Shown: in pieces, positions 15,594 through 23,369 of the stretch
Layout of the letters: each line of letters starts with the position of its first letter
How positions within the stretch are numbered: the first letter of the stretch is position 1
Assembly (NCBI GenBank): GCA_944392205.1
Contig: CALXVV010000035.1
Span: forward strand, 1-37,218
Direction: 5' to 3'
DNA: 37,218 bases
Source of the DNA: an uncultured Alphaproteobacteria bacterium
Lineage (GTDB): Bacteria > Pseudomonadota > Alphaproteobacteria > RF32 > CAG-239
Made by a program: the position numbers and the translations under genes
The notes under the pieces: generated by a model
The model's database searches: none
Told to the model about the DNA's origin: nothing
Seen by the model: the letters and a program-made list of their open reading frames with translations, nothing else

Positions 15594-16409
15594 ATGAAAA
15601 AAATACTTTTCTTGTTTTTAGGCGTTATTCTGGCTGCCCCGGCGGGTGCGCAAATTTCACAAGATTTCCTATTTGATTCTGAAACGGTCGCCTCAATGGA
15701 ACCAGATGAGAACGCTGTTTCTCAGGCAGAGGAAAGCGCCAAGAAGTTGCTGCAGCAAAAGCCGAGAGCCTTGCGCAAACAAACATTCCCAAAATTGCGC
15801 AGCACTCCCGCCGCCAAACAAGATCAAATTGTCTCCAGAGACCAAGGTGCCCCTTTTGGCCTAATTTGGGGAGCCTCCATGGCAGAAACCAAGAATCAAG
15901 GAATTATCCTCACTCCGATTGGCGAAAAAGACTATGTTAATAATTTTTCAGCCACTCACCTTCCCAAAGAGATTGATGACATCGCAAGAGTTGATGTAAC
16001 TTTTGGTGAAGACGACCACTTGTGGCGCATTATTGCCTATGGCAAGCTCTTAGATGATGATGCCGAAGCCTCCAAAGTGATGAGGCTCTATAAGATATAC
16101 TCAGCTCTTTTGAGCAAAAAATATGGCAATGCTCAAGAATTTTTCACCCCGGCACAGATAAATGTCACCAAACAAGACGATAAAGGCAAAGACATTGTCG
16201 TTCAGGAGCCAGCCCCAATGGGTAATCCCAATTTCTTGTCTCAGTTGCAAAGCGGCGCGGCAGAACTGTACTCGACTTATTACAATGAAGAAGTTGGGGC
16301 TGCTTTGGCAGTAAATGTTGACGGCGACGGAAAAAGTTATATAGTGATTGACTATAAAAATTTACGAATATTAAATGCACAAGAACAAGAGACTTTAGAC
16401 GCGCTCTAA
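15594..16409 (+). CDS. Secreted protein of unknown function
   Basis: The start at 15594 has an AAAGGA Shine-Dalgarno and opens with a signal peptide (MKKILFLFLGVILAAPAGA, cleaved near residue 19-20), giving 271 residues. An acidic and Gln-rich linker leads to a domain with FGLIWGASMAETKNQG, VDVTFGEDDHLWRI and a long helix KIYSALLSKKYG. I do not recognise the family. It lies directly after the candidate TetR operator and 31 nt before the Mur ligase, so the two are likely cotranscribed and may concern the cell envelope. Confidence 0.75.
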   Translation: MKKILFLFLGVILAAPAGAQISQDFLFDSETVASMEPDENAVSQAEESAKKLLQQKPRALRKQTFPKLRSTPAAKQDQIVSRDQGAPFGLIWGASMAETKNQGIILTPIGEKDYVNNFSATHLPKEIDDIARVDVTFGEDDHLWRIIAYGKLLDDDAEASKVMRLYKIYSALLSKKYGNAQEFFTPAQINVTKQDDKGKDIVVQEPAPMGNPNFLSQLQSGAAELYSTYYNEEVGAALAVNVDGDGKSYIVIDYKNLRILNAQEQETLDAL

Positions 16410-16440
16410 AGCAAGACTAGAACTTTTAAGGAAACAAATA

Positions 16441-17802
16441 ATGAAGAAGATAGCTTTCTGCGGCGCCGCCGGCAATGGTATCAGCCCGTTAGAACAAATA
16501 ATGATAAAAAAAGGTTACGAAGTATACGGCTCCGACAGAAGTTTTGATGAAGGCAAAGACAATGACCGCCGTCAGGCTTTGGAATCCGTTGGGCTCAAGA
16601 TTATTCCGCAAGACGGCAGCGGCATCACGCCCGATATGGAGTGTGTATATGCCTCTGCGGCCTTAGATGAGAGCAACCCTGATATTAAAGCCGCTCGCCG
16701 ATATAACATTCCGGTCAAAAGCCGCTCAGATTTGCTGGAAGAAATTTTTCATACCTACCCCAAGGGCATAGCGGTTGGCGGCACGGCCGGCAAAACCACC
16801 ACCACCGCCATGATTGGCTATGTGCTTGATGTTCTGGGCCAAAAACCAACCATGATAAACGGAGGAATGCTCTGCAACTACAGCCAAAATCCCGGTCTGC
16901 AAAACTATTTGTATAATGATGGCGAAACCTGCGTGATTGAGGCTGACGAAAGTGATGGTTCCATAAAGAAATATCACCCATACATTGGCTTGGTTAACAA
17001 TATTTCACACGACCACACCAGCATTGAGAAATTGGTAGAATATTTTTCCACTTTTGCTTCTCATGTAACTCACGCCCTGGTTGTCAACTATGATTGCCCA
17101 AGAGCCAGAGAGCTGAGTAGCCCGGCAAAGAAATTCACCTACTCCATCGGCAATGACAATGCAGACTTGACTGCCAAAGACGTCAAAGCAATTGAAAACG
17201 GAATTGAATATAAACTGGATGGCCAAACGTTTCATTTGAACTTGATTGGCAAATTTAATGTCTCTAATGCTCTTGCCGCCATCAGTGCCTGCATAATGCT
17301 GGGACTGGATAAATTTGCCGCCGCTCGGGCTTTAGAGGGATTTAACGGAGTAAAAGTTCGCTTAGAAAAGATCGGCAGCCACAACGGCGTCACCGTTTAT
17401 AATGACTTTGCGCATAACCCCAGCAAGATTGAGGCCTCGCTGCAAGCACTCAAAGACCACCCTGGCCGCATTATTGCCATGTATCAGCCGCACACACCTT
17501 TTTCAGCCGTCAACACCGGAGATGAGGTAGCAGATGCAGTAGCAAAAGTCTTGGCCCCGGAAGATATCATGATTATGCAAGAAATTTATGAATTGACAGA
17601 AAAAGATGTCGGCATCACTTCGGCAAATATTATCAATCGGATCAAAGAAAACGGACACAAGAATGCTCTGTTTTTGCCACACAAAGAGGACACCAGAGAA
17701 TTTATAAAAGAAAATGTCCGCCCCGGAGACCGCGTTGTCATCATGGGTGCGCATGATAATTCTTTGGCAGATTTCAGCCGCGAGTTATTGCAGGTTGTCT
17801 AA
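16441..17802 (+). CDS. Mur ligase family protein (MurC/Mpl-like)
   Basis: ATP-dependent ligase that joins a UDP-MurNAc species to an amino acid or peptide. The 453 residues show an N-terminal Rossmann start (IAFCGAAGNG), the ATP loop GGTAGKTTTT (about 113-122), the Mg2+/carbamyl-lysine region EADESDG, NISHDHTSIE and the C-terminal motif YNDFAHNPSKI. MurC usually reads DDYGHHP and Mpl DDFAHHP, so this hybrid (NDFAHNP) leaves the substrate open. It is far from any dcw cluster, and murQ in the same window favours a recycling role. A terminator follows immediately. Confidence 0.78.
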   Translation: MKKIAFCGAAGNGISPLEQIMIKKGYEVYGSDRSFDEGKDNDRRQALESVGLKIIPQDGSGITPDMECVYASAALDESNPDIKAARRYNIPVKSRSDLLEEIFHTYPKGIAVGGTAGKTTTTAMIGYVLDVLGQKPTMINGGMLCNYSQNPGLQNYLYNDGETCVIEADESDGSIKKYHPYIGLVNNISHDHTSIEKLVEYFSTFASHVTHALVVNYDCPRARELSSPAKKFTYSIGNDNADLTAKDVKAIENGIEYKLDGQTFHLNLIGKFNVSNALAAISACIMLGLDKFAAARALEGFNGVKVRLEKIGSHNGVTVYNDFAHNPSKIEASLQALKDHPGRIIAMYQPHTPFSAVNTGDEVADAVAKVLAPEDIMIMQEIYELTEKDVGITSANIINRIKENGHKNALFLPHKEDTREFIKENVRPGDRVVIMGAHDNSLADFSRELLQVV

Positions 17803-17806
17803 AAAG

Positions 17807-17834
17807 AAAAGCCGCCGATTGGGCGGCTTTTTTT
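17807..17834 (+). terminator. Terminator after the Mur ligase
   Basis: AAAAGCCGCC/GGCGGCTTTTTTT hairpin with a short loop directly after the stop at 17802. The T-run supports intrinsic termination on the plus strand. It probably serves the convergent gene too. Confidence 0.9.
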
Positions 17835-17837
17835 AGC

Positions 17838-18512
17838 TTAGAACACACTTCCAAACAAGCTAAAGACATAATCCAAATTTTTAGCATTCAGATAATTTAT
17901 AAGCTTCATATAAATACCAATTCCTTCCCATCCGCGAGAATTAAAAGCAAGCATAGATCCAACCGCCCACAAGTTGGCCGAAGGCAAAAACATGGCACAA
18001 AACTTATAAGAAACCTTTGGCAAATCAGTTTGTTTTTCGTGAATTTGCGAGCCGACCGTATCCAAATGATAACCGATAAAATAACCCAGCACTCCATTTA
18101 AGATAAGGTTGCTTGGCGCAAAAGAGGTATAGATTGAAAAAGCGATTAAATAAACCATTCCAAATAGCGGGAAAAAGTATGGAGCAATGATAATAAGCCA
18201 GTTTCCCCCCCCCTCAAAAGCCATTTCTCCCCCTGAATTATCGCCCTCAATGCGGATTCCTTTCACTTTATGAAAAGTAATAAAGGCAAAAAAAGCGTGC
18301 GTCATCTCATGGGCAATGATTTCCATGTTGGCCTTGACCGAGGAATCCATCATGCTCCGAGAAATAAAGAAAAGGAAGAAGCCGCCAATAAGCGCCACAT
18401 AAGGAAGTTTTGTAAACTGGAAATACGCCAAAGACTGAATGTATGCCGGCAAGGAAAACAACATATAAACCGCAGTCGGCCATTTTAGCAAATTAATTAA
18501 TCTGTCAATCAA
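17838..18512 (-). CDS. M50B-like integral membrane protein with HEXXH motif
   Basis: The start codon is TTG at 18512, supported by a strong AGGAGG 7 nt upstream. The 224 residues have several helices. HEMTHAF lies at about residues 67-73 and could bind zinc. GYHLDTVGSQIHEKQTDLPKVSYK resembles the downstream segment of M50B-type proteins, with Asp and Gln near the active site. The protein is probably a membrane protease or relative of unknown substrate. It is a single gene convergent with the Mur ligase. Confidence 0.7.
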   Translation of the reverse strand: MIDRLINLLKWPTAVYMLFSLPAYIQSLAYFQFTKLPYVALIGGFFLFFISRSMMDSSVKANMEIIAHEMTHAFFAFITFHKVKGIRIEGDNSGGEMAFEGGGNWLIIIAPYFFPLFGMVYLIAFSIYTSFAPSNLILNGVLGYFIGYHLDTVGSQIHEKQTDLPKVSYKFCAMFLPSANLWAVGSMLAFNSRGWEGIGIYMKLINYLNAKNLDYVFSLFGSVF

Positions 18513-18613
18513 TATCTTTCCTCCTGTTGGGGCACATTATACCTCACAAAAATATATTTTGCATACTTAATCTGCAGAATATTAACATTTCTTCAATAAT
18601 TGTTTTTTATGAT

Positions 18614-18632
18614 TTTTGCATAAACTGCAAAA
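18614..18632. promoter_or_regulatory. Inverted repeat in the spacer before 18773
   Basis: TTTTGCA and TGCAAAA arms flank TAAAC in the divergent spacer between the M50B-like gene and the small acidic gene. It could be an operator. No regulator is linked. Confidence 0.3.
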
Positions 18633-18772
18633 GTTTATCGGCTGCCTGCCCGATGCTTCCCCCAGAACACGCGAACAGACAGCCGTTTTGCACACTTTCG
18701 GATTCGTTTATTGTAAAGCAAGAAGAAATACGCTACCATAAACTAAAAAGCCAAAAGATGAAGGAAGATAAA

Positions 18773-19072
18773 ATGACCGGCGAAGAATTTGAAACTTATG
18801 ATTTTTTAATCAACGATGAAGATGAGGCAATGCTCCTGCTCTATGTGAGAGAGGGGGAACCCCAAAACGCCTCAATAGAGGTAGACCAAGAAGCACGCTC
18901 GGCCGTTTTGCACCGCCGCCCCGGAGACGATATCTTTTTAGACGGCATTCCGGAAGATGTCTTAGACAGCCTGGCTGATGCCGACAAGCTTTTGGTCTGT
19001 GAATTAAGCATTGAAGATGATGAAAAAGACACCCAAATTGTCTACGCCTATGAGGCAGAAATAACCGACTAA
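18773..19072 (+). CDS. Small acidic protein, unknown
   Basis: The ATG at 18773 is chosen because AAGGAAG lies 5 nt upstream. Longer upstream starts lack such a site. The 99 residues are strongly acidic (runs such as INDEDE and IEDDEKD) and hold no membrane segment. I do not recognise the family. It is followed by a bidirectional terminator shared with rplQ. Confidence 0.65.
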   Translation: MTGEEFETYDFLINDEDEAMLLLYVREGEPQNASIEVDQEARSAVLHRRPGDDIFLDGIPEDVLDSLADADKLLVCELSIEDDEKDTQIVYAYEAEITD

Positions 19073-19086
19073 CTCTAATTAGCCAC

Positions 19087-19118
19087 AAAAAAACCGCTCC
19101 ACAAGGAGCGGTTTTTTT
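19087..19118. terminator. Bidirectional terminator between the acidic gene and rplQ
   Basis: AAAAAACCGCTCC/GGAGCGGTTTTTTT stem with a 4-nt loop, ending in T-runs on both strands. It closes rplQ on the minus strand and the acidic gene on the plus strand. Confidence 0.92.
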
Positions 19119-19135
19119 ATTGCGTCAGAAGCAGC

Positions 19136-19597
19136 TTATTTGCTGGCTTCAGTGTTTCCGGCTTCTGCTTTGGCAGCCTCAGCGGCGGCAGCTTTTTCAG
19201 CAGCAACACGAGCCAAGTCTTTAGCGCCTTTAGCATTAACGTCACGGTCAACCAACTCAATGATAGCCATGTCAGCCGCATCACCATAACGGAAACCAGC
19301 CTTCAATACGCGGGTATAACCACCGTTACGCTCTTTGTAACGCTCAGCCAAAGTAGAGAACAACTTGGAAACGACTTCATTGTCACGAAGGAAAGACAAA
19401 GCCTGGCGACGATTAGCCAAACCGCCTTTTTTACCCAAAGTAATCATGTTGTCGACAAAAGTTCTAAGCTCTTTAGCTCTCTGAACGGTAACCTTAATCT
19501 GCTCGTGGGTCAAAACGGCAGCAGTTAAATTGGAGAACAAAGCCTTGCGGGCATTGGTATCCATATTAAATTTTCTATGTTTTACGCCATGTCTCAT
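19136..19597 (-). CDS. rplQ: 50S ribosomal protein L17
   Basis: Large-subunit protein near the exit tunnel. It starts [17 protein letters not shown], diagnostic of L17, with [17 protein letters not shown] and the [20 protein letters not shown] core. The 153-residue length includes an Ala/Glu-rich C-terminal tail not seen in the shorter E. coli protein. In most bacteria it directly follows rpoA. Here another gene and two terminators intervene, so it needs its own promoter. Confidence 0.97.
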   Translation of the reverse strand: MRHGVKHRKFNMDTNARKALFSNLTAAVLTHEQIKVTVQRAKELRTFVDNMITLGKKGGLANRRQALSFLRDNEVVSKLFSTLAERYKERNGGYTRVLKAGFRYGDAADMAIIELVDRDVNAKGAKDLARVAAEKAAAAEAAKAEAGNTEASK

Positions 19598-19622
19598 GAC
19601 AAATTCCTTTCAAATTCTCTGT

Positions 19623-19750
19623 GGCCTGCAAGGGCAGACCGGATCAAACTCTAAGTCCTTGCTACGGGAGCGGACTCTGCCGCACATACACAAAGACTCC
19701 TCATTCGCCAGAGTTTCTAACACACAAAAAAAATAAATGCAAGCAAAAAA
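19623..19750 (-). promoter_or_regulatory. rplQ leader with hairpins and probable promoter
   Basis: Two hairpins precede rplQ: GGTCTGC-CCTT-GCAGGCC (19640-19623, one G-T pair) and AGTCC/GGACT (19676-19654). Upstream, TTTTTTGCTTGCA (19750-19738) is followed at the right distance by TAGAAA. The same 13 nt occur at the rpsJ promoter. The promoter is inferred. Confidence 0.45.
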
Positions 19751-19767
19751 TCCCCTCTCAGACACCC

Positions 19768-19803
19768 AAAAGGCTGAAAACCGGATTGGTTTTCAGCCTT
19801 TTG
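19768..19803 (-). terminator. Terminator after the orphan gene 19805
   Basis: AAAAGGCTGAAAACC and GGTTTTCAGCCTTTT arms form a near-perfect stem directly downstream of the minus-strand stop codon. It separates the orphan from rplQ. Confidence 0.88.
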
Positions 19804-19804
19804 A

Positions 19805-20488
19805 CTACAATTTTGCCAGCAAAAAGACAGCTGTTTCACTTTCCACATAATAAGGCGTGGTATAGCCGGTTAACCAACAAAGATAACCTTTTCCGCGCTG
19901 ATACGATAAAGAAAGCAAAAATATTTCCACACCTCGCAAGTCTGGTACACCAACTTTCTGCATCATATCCTGCAGTTTGTGCCATTTTTTCATAAGCAAG
20001 GCGGCGTCTTCCTCAGTTGGCAACTGCACATTCCATTTGGCAACACACCTCCGTATTGTGCCGGGAAGAGCAAAAGTTGCCGTACGCCCGACAACGATGA
20101 AATTTGGAGAAAGCGCAAAACCTCTAAGTTTGCCCTCATACTCAACCACCAACTTCGGATCATCATCGGCATTCATCTCACAAGCGACCAAATCTTTAAT
20201 CTCCTGAGAGGAAGCCCCTTGATCAACCCACAAAACGTCTTTCTTGTCTTCTTCTTGCAAATGCAAAATAGGCAATTCCAACCGAAAAAGTCTCTCCCAA
20301 AAGAGATGCTCAAGGATTTTATCATGGATTGCCCATTCTCCGTAGGCTCTGGGAAGGAACCGACCACTACAGTGCTGAGCTTCCTGCCAAGACATTTTTT
20401 CAATTTCTGTCTTGCAAACATCGATGGGAGCGTCTATTAAAGGAATTTCTTTTCCATTCAAACTGATTTTAATTTCCTCTAAAAGCAT
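19805..20488 (-). CDS. Orphan protein between rpoA and rplQ, unknown
   Basis: The 227 residues start MLLEEIKISLNGKEIP and contain no signal peptide or membrane segment. Features are a charged acidic half, a conserved-looking SWQEAQHCSGRFLPRAYGEW near the N-terminus, and a C-terminal hydrophobic strand-rich part (YLCWLTGYTTPYY). I recognise no family. There is no clear Shine-Dalgarno before the ATG, so the mRNA may have a very short leader. It sits between two terminators, splitting the alpha operon. Confidence 0.7.
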   Translation of the reverse strand: MLLEEIKISLNGKEIPLIDAPIDVCKTEIEKMSWQEAQHCSGRFLPRAYGEWAIHDKILEHLFWERLFRLELPILHLQEEDKKDVLWVDQGASSQEIKDLVACEMNADDDPKLVVEYEGKLRGFALSPNFIVVGRTATFALPGTIRRCVAKWNVQLPTEEDAALLMKKWHKLQDMMQKVGVPDLRGVEIFLLSLSYQRGKGYLCWLTGYTTPYYVESETAVFLLAKL

Positions 20489-20612
20489 AAAATGATAAAA
20501 ATTAATAGTTAGACATCATGATAACAAAAGTTTACACTTCTTATAGCACTCATGATTTTTTTGGCAACTAAAATTATCTTACAACATTTGCTTTCACCGC
20601 CTAAAATGCACA

Positions 20613-20642
20613 AAAAAAGCTCCCGATTTTCGGGAGCTTTTT
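20613..20642 (-). terminator. Terminator after rpoA
   Basis: AAAAAGCTCCCGA/TCGGGAGCTTTTT stem with a 3-4-nt loop and T-run, just past the rpoA stop at 20656. Confidence 0.92.
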
Positions 20643-20655
20643 AATTTCATCAAGA

Positions 20656-21666
20656 TTAGAAGTGTTCGTCACAACGACGAATCAATTCTTCAATATTCTC
20701 TGGCGGCCAACCCGGAGTATCCATACCGAGATGGATTCCCATTTTAGCCAAAACTTCTTTGATTTCATTCAAAGACTTACGACCAAAGTTAGGTGTTCTG
20801 AGCATTTCCGCCTCAGTCTTTTGAACCAAATCACCGATATAAACGATATTGTCATTTTTAAGGCAGTTAGCAGAACGAACAGAAAGTTCAAGTTCATCAA
20901 CCTTTTTCAACAAATTGCGGTTAAACGGCAATTCTTCTTTTTCGACCTCAACCTCAGCCTCGGGCTCATCAAAGTTGATGAAAGGCTTCAACTGATCTTG
21001 CAAGATGCGAGCTGCAAAAGCAACAGCATCTTCAGGAGTAACCACGCCGTTGGTCTCAACAATCATGGTTAACTTATCATAGTCTGTAGCCTGCCCTACA
21101 CGGGTATTTTCAACCTTGTAAGAAACCTTGCGAACCGGAGAATAGATAGCATCAACGGCAATCAAACCAATCGGAGCATCGGCAGGTTTGTTCATAGCTG
21201 CCGGCACATAACCTTTACCGGTTCCGACAGTCATTTCCATATTGATTTTGGCACCGGCATCAAGATTGCAGATAACCAGATCCGGGTTCATAATCTCGAT
21301 ATCATGACCATGTTCAATCATGGCGGCGGTAACCTCGCAAGGTCCCTCAGCCTTAAGAGTCATGGTTTTAGGTCCCTCGCTGTGGAGAGCCACAGCCAAG
21401 CACTTAACATTCAAGACGATGTCGGTAACATCCTCTCTGACACCGGGAACAACTGAAAATTCATGCAACACGCCATCAATTTTGATACTGGTGACGGCGC
21501 CGCCCTGCAAAGAAGATAACAATACTCTTCTCAGAGCATTGCCAAGAGTTAAGCCGAAGCCTCTTTCTAAGGGTTCAACGACGATTTTGGCTTTATTTCC
21601 GCCCTCAAGCGGAGTAACATCCAAATTAGTCGGTTTAATAAGTTCTTGCCAATTCTTTTGAATCAC
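20656..21666 (-). CDS. rpoA: DNA-directed RNA polymerase subunit alpha
   Basis: Assembly scaffold of RNA polymerase. The N-terminal domain (about 1-235) includes [19 protein letters not shown], the dimerisation motif. After a linker rich in Glu, the C-terminal domain (about 250-325) reads [13 protein letters not shown] and [14 protein letters not shown], the DNA and activator-binding fold. Length of 336 fits Alphaproteobacteria. The start codon is GTG, with GAGGA 7 nt upstream. It is separated from rpsK by a 95-nt spacer holding a terminator-like hairpin. Confidence 0.98.
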   Translation of the reverse strand: MIQKNWQELIKPTNLDVTPLEGGNKAKIVVEPLERGFGLTLGNALRRVLLSSLQGGAVTSIKIDGVLHEFSVVPGVREDVTDIVLNVKCLAVALHSEGPKTMTLKAEGPCEVTAAMIEHGHDIEIMNPDLVICNLDAGAKINMEMTVGTGKGYVPAAMNKPADAPIGLIAVDAIYSPVRKVSYKVENTRVGQATDYDKLTMIVETNGVVTPEDAVAFAARILQDQLKPFINFDEPEAEVEVEKEELPFNRNLLKKVDELELSVRSANCLKNDNIVYIGDLVQKTEAEMLRTPNFGRKSLNEIKEVLAKMGIHLGMDTPGWPPENIEELIRRCDEHF

Positions 21667-21704
21667 TGGGGTGTCCTCTTTATTACTGCATATGCAAAGT
21701 TCAG

Positions 21705-21753
21705 AAAAAACCAGAAGTTATGAGACCTTTCACCAAAGGCTCATAACCACTGG
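21705..21753 (-). terminator. Terminator/attenuator hairpin between rpsK and rpoA
   Basis: On the minus strand GTTATGAG-CCTTT and AAAGG-CTCATAAC form a long stem, extended by CCAG/CTGG, followed by TTTTTT. It lies inside a cotranscribed unit, so partial read-through is needed to express rpoA. Confidence 0.7.
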
Positions 21754-21761
21754 ACAACAAA

Positions 21762-22154
21762 TTAGACGCGACGTCTTTTTCTCAAACGACAGCCATTATG
21801 AGGAATAGGAGTAACATCACGAATGGTTGTGATGGTAAATCCTACGACTTGCAAAGCTCTGATAGCAGATTCTCTACCAGAACCGGGGCCTTTAACTTCG
21901 ACCTCCAAAGTTTTCATACCATGCTCCTGAGCCTTTTTACCGGCCTCTTCGGCGGCAACCTGAGCGGCATAAGGGGTAGACTTACGAGAGCCTTTAAAGC
22001 CCTGCGCACCAGAGGTAGACCAGGCAACGGTGTTGCCTTGAGCGTCAGTGATGGTTACTCTTGTATTGTTGAAAGTAGAATTAATATGTGCGACACCTGC
22101 CGTAATATTCTTCTTTTCTTTCTTTTTAACACGTTGTGTTACTGCTTTTGCCAT
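21762..22154 (-). CDS. rpsK: 30S ribosomal protein S11
   Basis: Platform protein of the small subunit. The core reads [20 protein letters not shown] and [17 protein letters not shown], and the C-terminus ends [10 protein letters not shown], all diagnostic. The 130-residue length is typical. It follows rpsM by 13 nt. rpsD is not in this operon, as in other Alphaproteobacteria. Confidence 0.98.
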   Translation of the reverse strand: MAKAVTQRVKKKEKKNITAGVAHINSTFNNTRVTITDAQGNTVAWSTSGAQGFKGSRKSTPYAAQVAAEEAGKKAQEHGMKTLEVEVKGPGSGRESAIRALQVVGFTITTIRDVTPIPHNGCRLRKRRRV

Positions 22155-22167
22155 TTAACAACCTACC

Positions 22168-22536
22168 TTACTTTTTCTTATTAGCGACAGTCTTACGCTT
22201 ACCTTTACGGGTACGAGCATTTTGTTTTGTGCTCTGACCGCGAACGGGCAAACCTTTACGATGACGCAAACCTCTGTAGCAGCCGAGGTCCATTAACCTT
22301 TTAATGTTAACGCCGATCTCACGACGAAGTTCACCTTCAACGACGACATCATGATCAATGACATCGCGGATTTTAGCTACATCATCATCACTCAATTCGT
22401 GAACGCGGCGGTCAGCAGAAACTCCGGATTTTGCGCAAATGTCTTGAGCAGTTTTTCTACCGATGCCATAAATATAAGTCAAAGCGACTCCAACCTTTTT
22501 GGCACTCGGGATATTTACACCAGCTATACGAGCCAA
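22168..22536 (-). CDS. rpsM: 30S ribosomal protein S13
   Basis: Head protein that contacts tRNA and 23S rRNA. Motifs are [20 protein letters not shown] and [14 protein letters not shown], and a basic tail follows. Length is 122 residues. The start codon is TTG at 22536, 7 nt after GGAG. The nearest upstream ATG runs into a stop after three codons, so TTG is the only sensible start. It heads the rpsM-rpsK-rpoA unit. Confidence 0.97.
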   Translation of the reverse strand: MARIAGVNIPSAKKVGVALTYIYGIGRKTAQDICAKSGVSADRRVHELSDDDVAKIRDVIDHDVVVEGELRREIGVNIKRLMDLGCYRGLRHRKGLPVRGQSTKQNARTRKGKRKTVANKKK

Positions 22537-22608
22537 GTTAACTCTCCATTATCTAGATATTATCATTACATTCAAAAAGTTGATCACCACTTTTCAAAAT
22601 TAAGCCGG

Positions 22609-22636
22609 ATTATAGGCTAAAATTTATTTGTGTCAA
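22609..22636 (-). promoter_or_regulatory. Near-consensus sigma-70 promoter for rpsM-rpsK-rpoA
   Basis: TTGACA (22636-22631), a 16-nt spacer and TATAAT (22614-22609). It lies in the 161-nt gap between adk and rpsM. Confidence 0.88.
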
Positions 22637-22697
22637 CAAAGATTTACCTTTTTTTTAGAAAAAAGTCAATTTTTCCTAAAATTGCAGTAGCAGTTTT

Positions 22698-23369
22698 TTA
22701 TTTTATGCCCAAAATTTCATCAATTTTAGCGGCAACGGCAGCAATAGACCCGGTACCATCCACTGTTCTCAAGAGACCTTTTTTCTCAAAATAAGGAATA
22801 GTAGGATAGGTTAGCGCCCGATAATTAACGAGTCGGTTTTGTACCGTAGCTCTATTATCATCGATTCGCCGATAGAACTCGGTGCCGCCGCACTTATCGC
22901 AGACTCCGTAAACCTGAGGTTTTTGGTATTTATCATGATATCCTTGTCCGCACTTCATGCAGGCATAGCGCCCCAGAATACGCTCCATAATAATTTCATC
23001 TGGAACTTGGATTTCAATAACGGCATCAAGCTTGATTCCTTTTTCATCAAGCATTTTTTCCAAGGCCTCAGCCTGAGGCAAAGTTCTCGGAAATCCATCC
23101 AAGATAAACCCATTTTTGCAATCAGCTTCGTCGATTCGTTTAGAAACCATATTGATGATCATCTCATCGGTTGCAAAGCCGCCTTTATCCAAAACCTCTT
23201 TTAGGGCCAAGCCCTCGGGAGTCTTTTTTGCGGCCTCGGCACGCAGCATCTCTCCCGTTGAAAGATGGCAGATATGAGCCTTTTCCTTCAACAGACGTGC
23301 CTGCGTACCCTTACCGCACCCGGGAGCTCCGGTCAAAACCACATGAAGTCCAAAACCATTCTTACTCAT
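22698..23369 (-). CDS. adk: Adenylate kinase
   Basis: Converts AMP and ATP to two ADP in the cytoplasm. The P-loop GAPGCGKGTQ lies near residue 15, the AMP site has STGEMLR, and the NMP hinge reads FPRTLPQAEAL. The LID carries four cysteines (CMKCG and CDKCG), so it probably binds zinc, a trait of some kinases of this family. Length is 223. The start overlaps the secY stop by one base, so the two are coexpressed. Confidence 0.97.
   Translation of the reverse strand: MSKNGFGLHVVLTGAPGCGKGTQARLLKEKAHICHLSTGEMLRAEAAKKTPEGLALKEVLDKGGFATDEMIINMVSKRIDEADCKNGFILDGFPRTLPQAEALEKMLDEKGIKLDAVIEIQVPDEIIMERILGRYACMKCGQGYHDKYQKPQVYGVCDKCGGTEFYRRIDDNRATVQNRLVNYRALTYPTIPYFEKKGLLRTVDGTGSIAAVAAKIDEILGIK

Noticed and set aside
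18527..18772. N-terminal extension of the small acidic protein
   Set aside because: The added segment has unlike composition and no Shine-Dalgarno, whereas the start at 18773 has AAGGAAG at ideal spacing.
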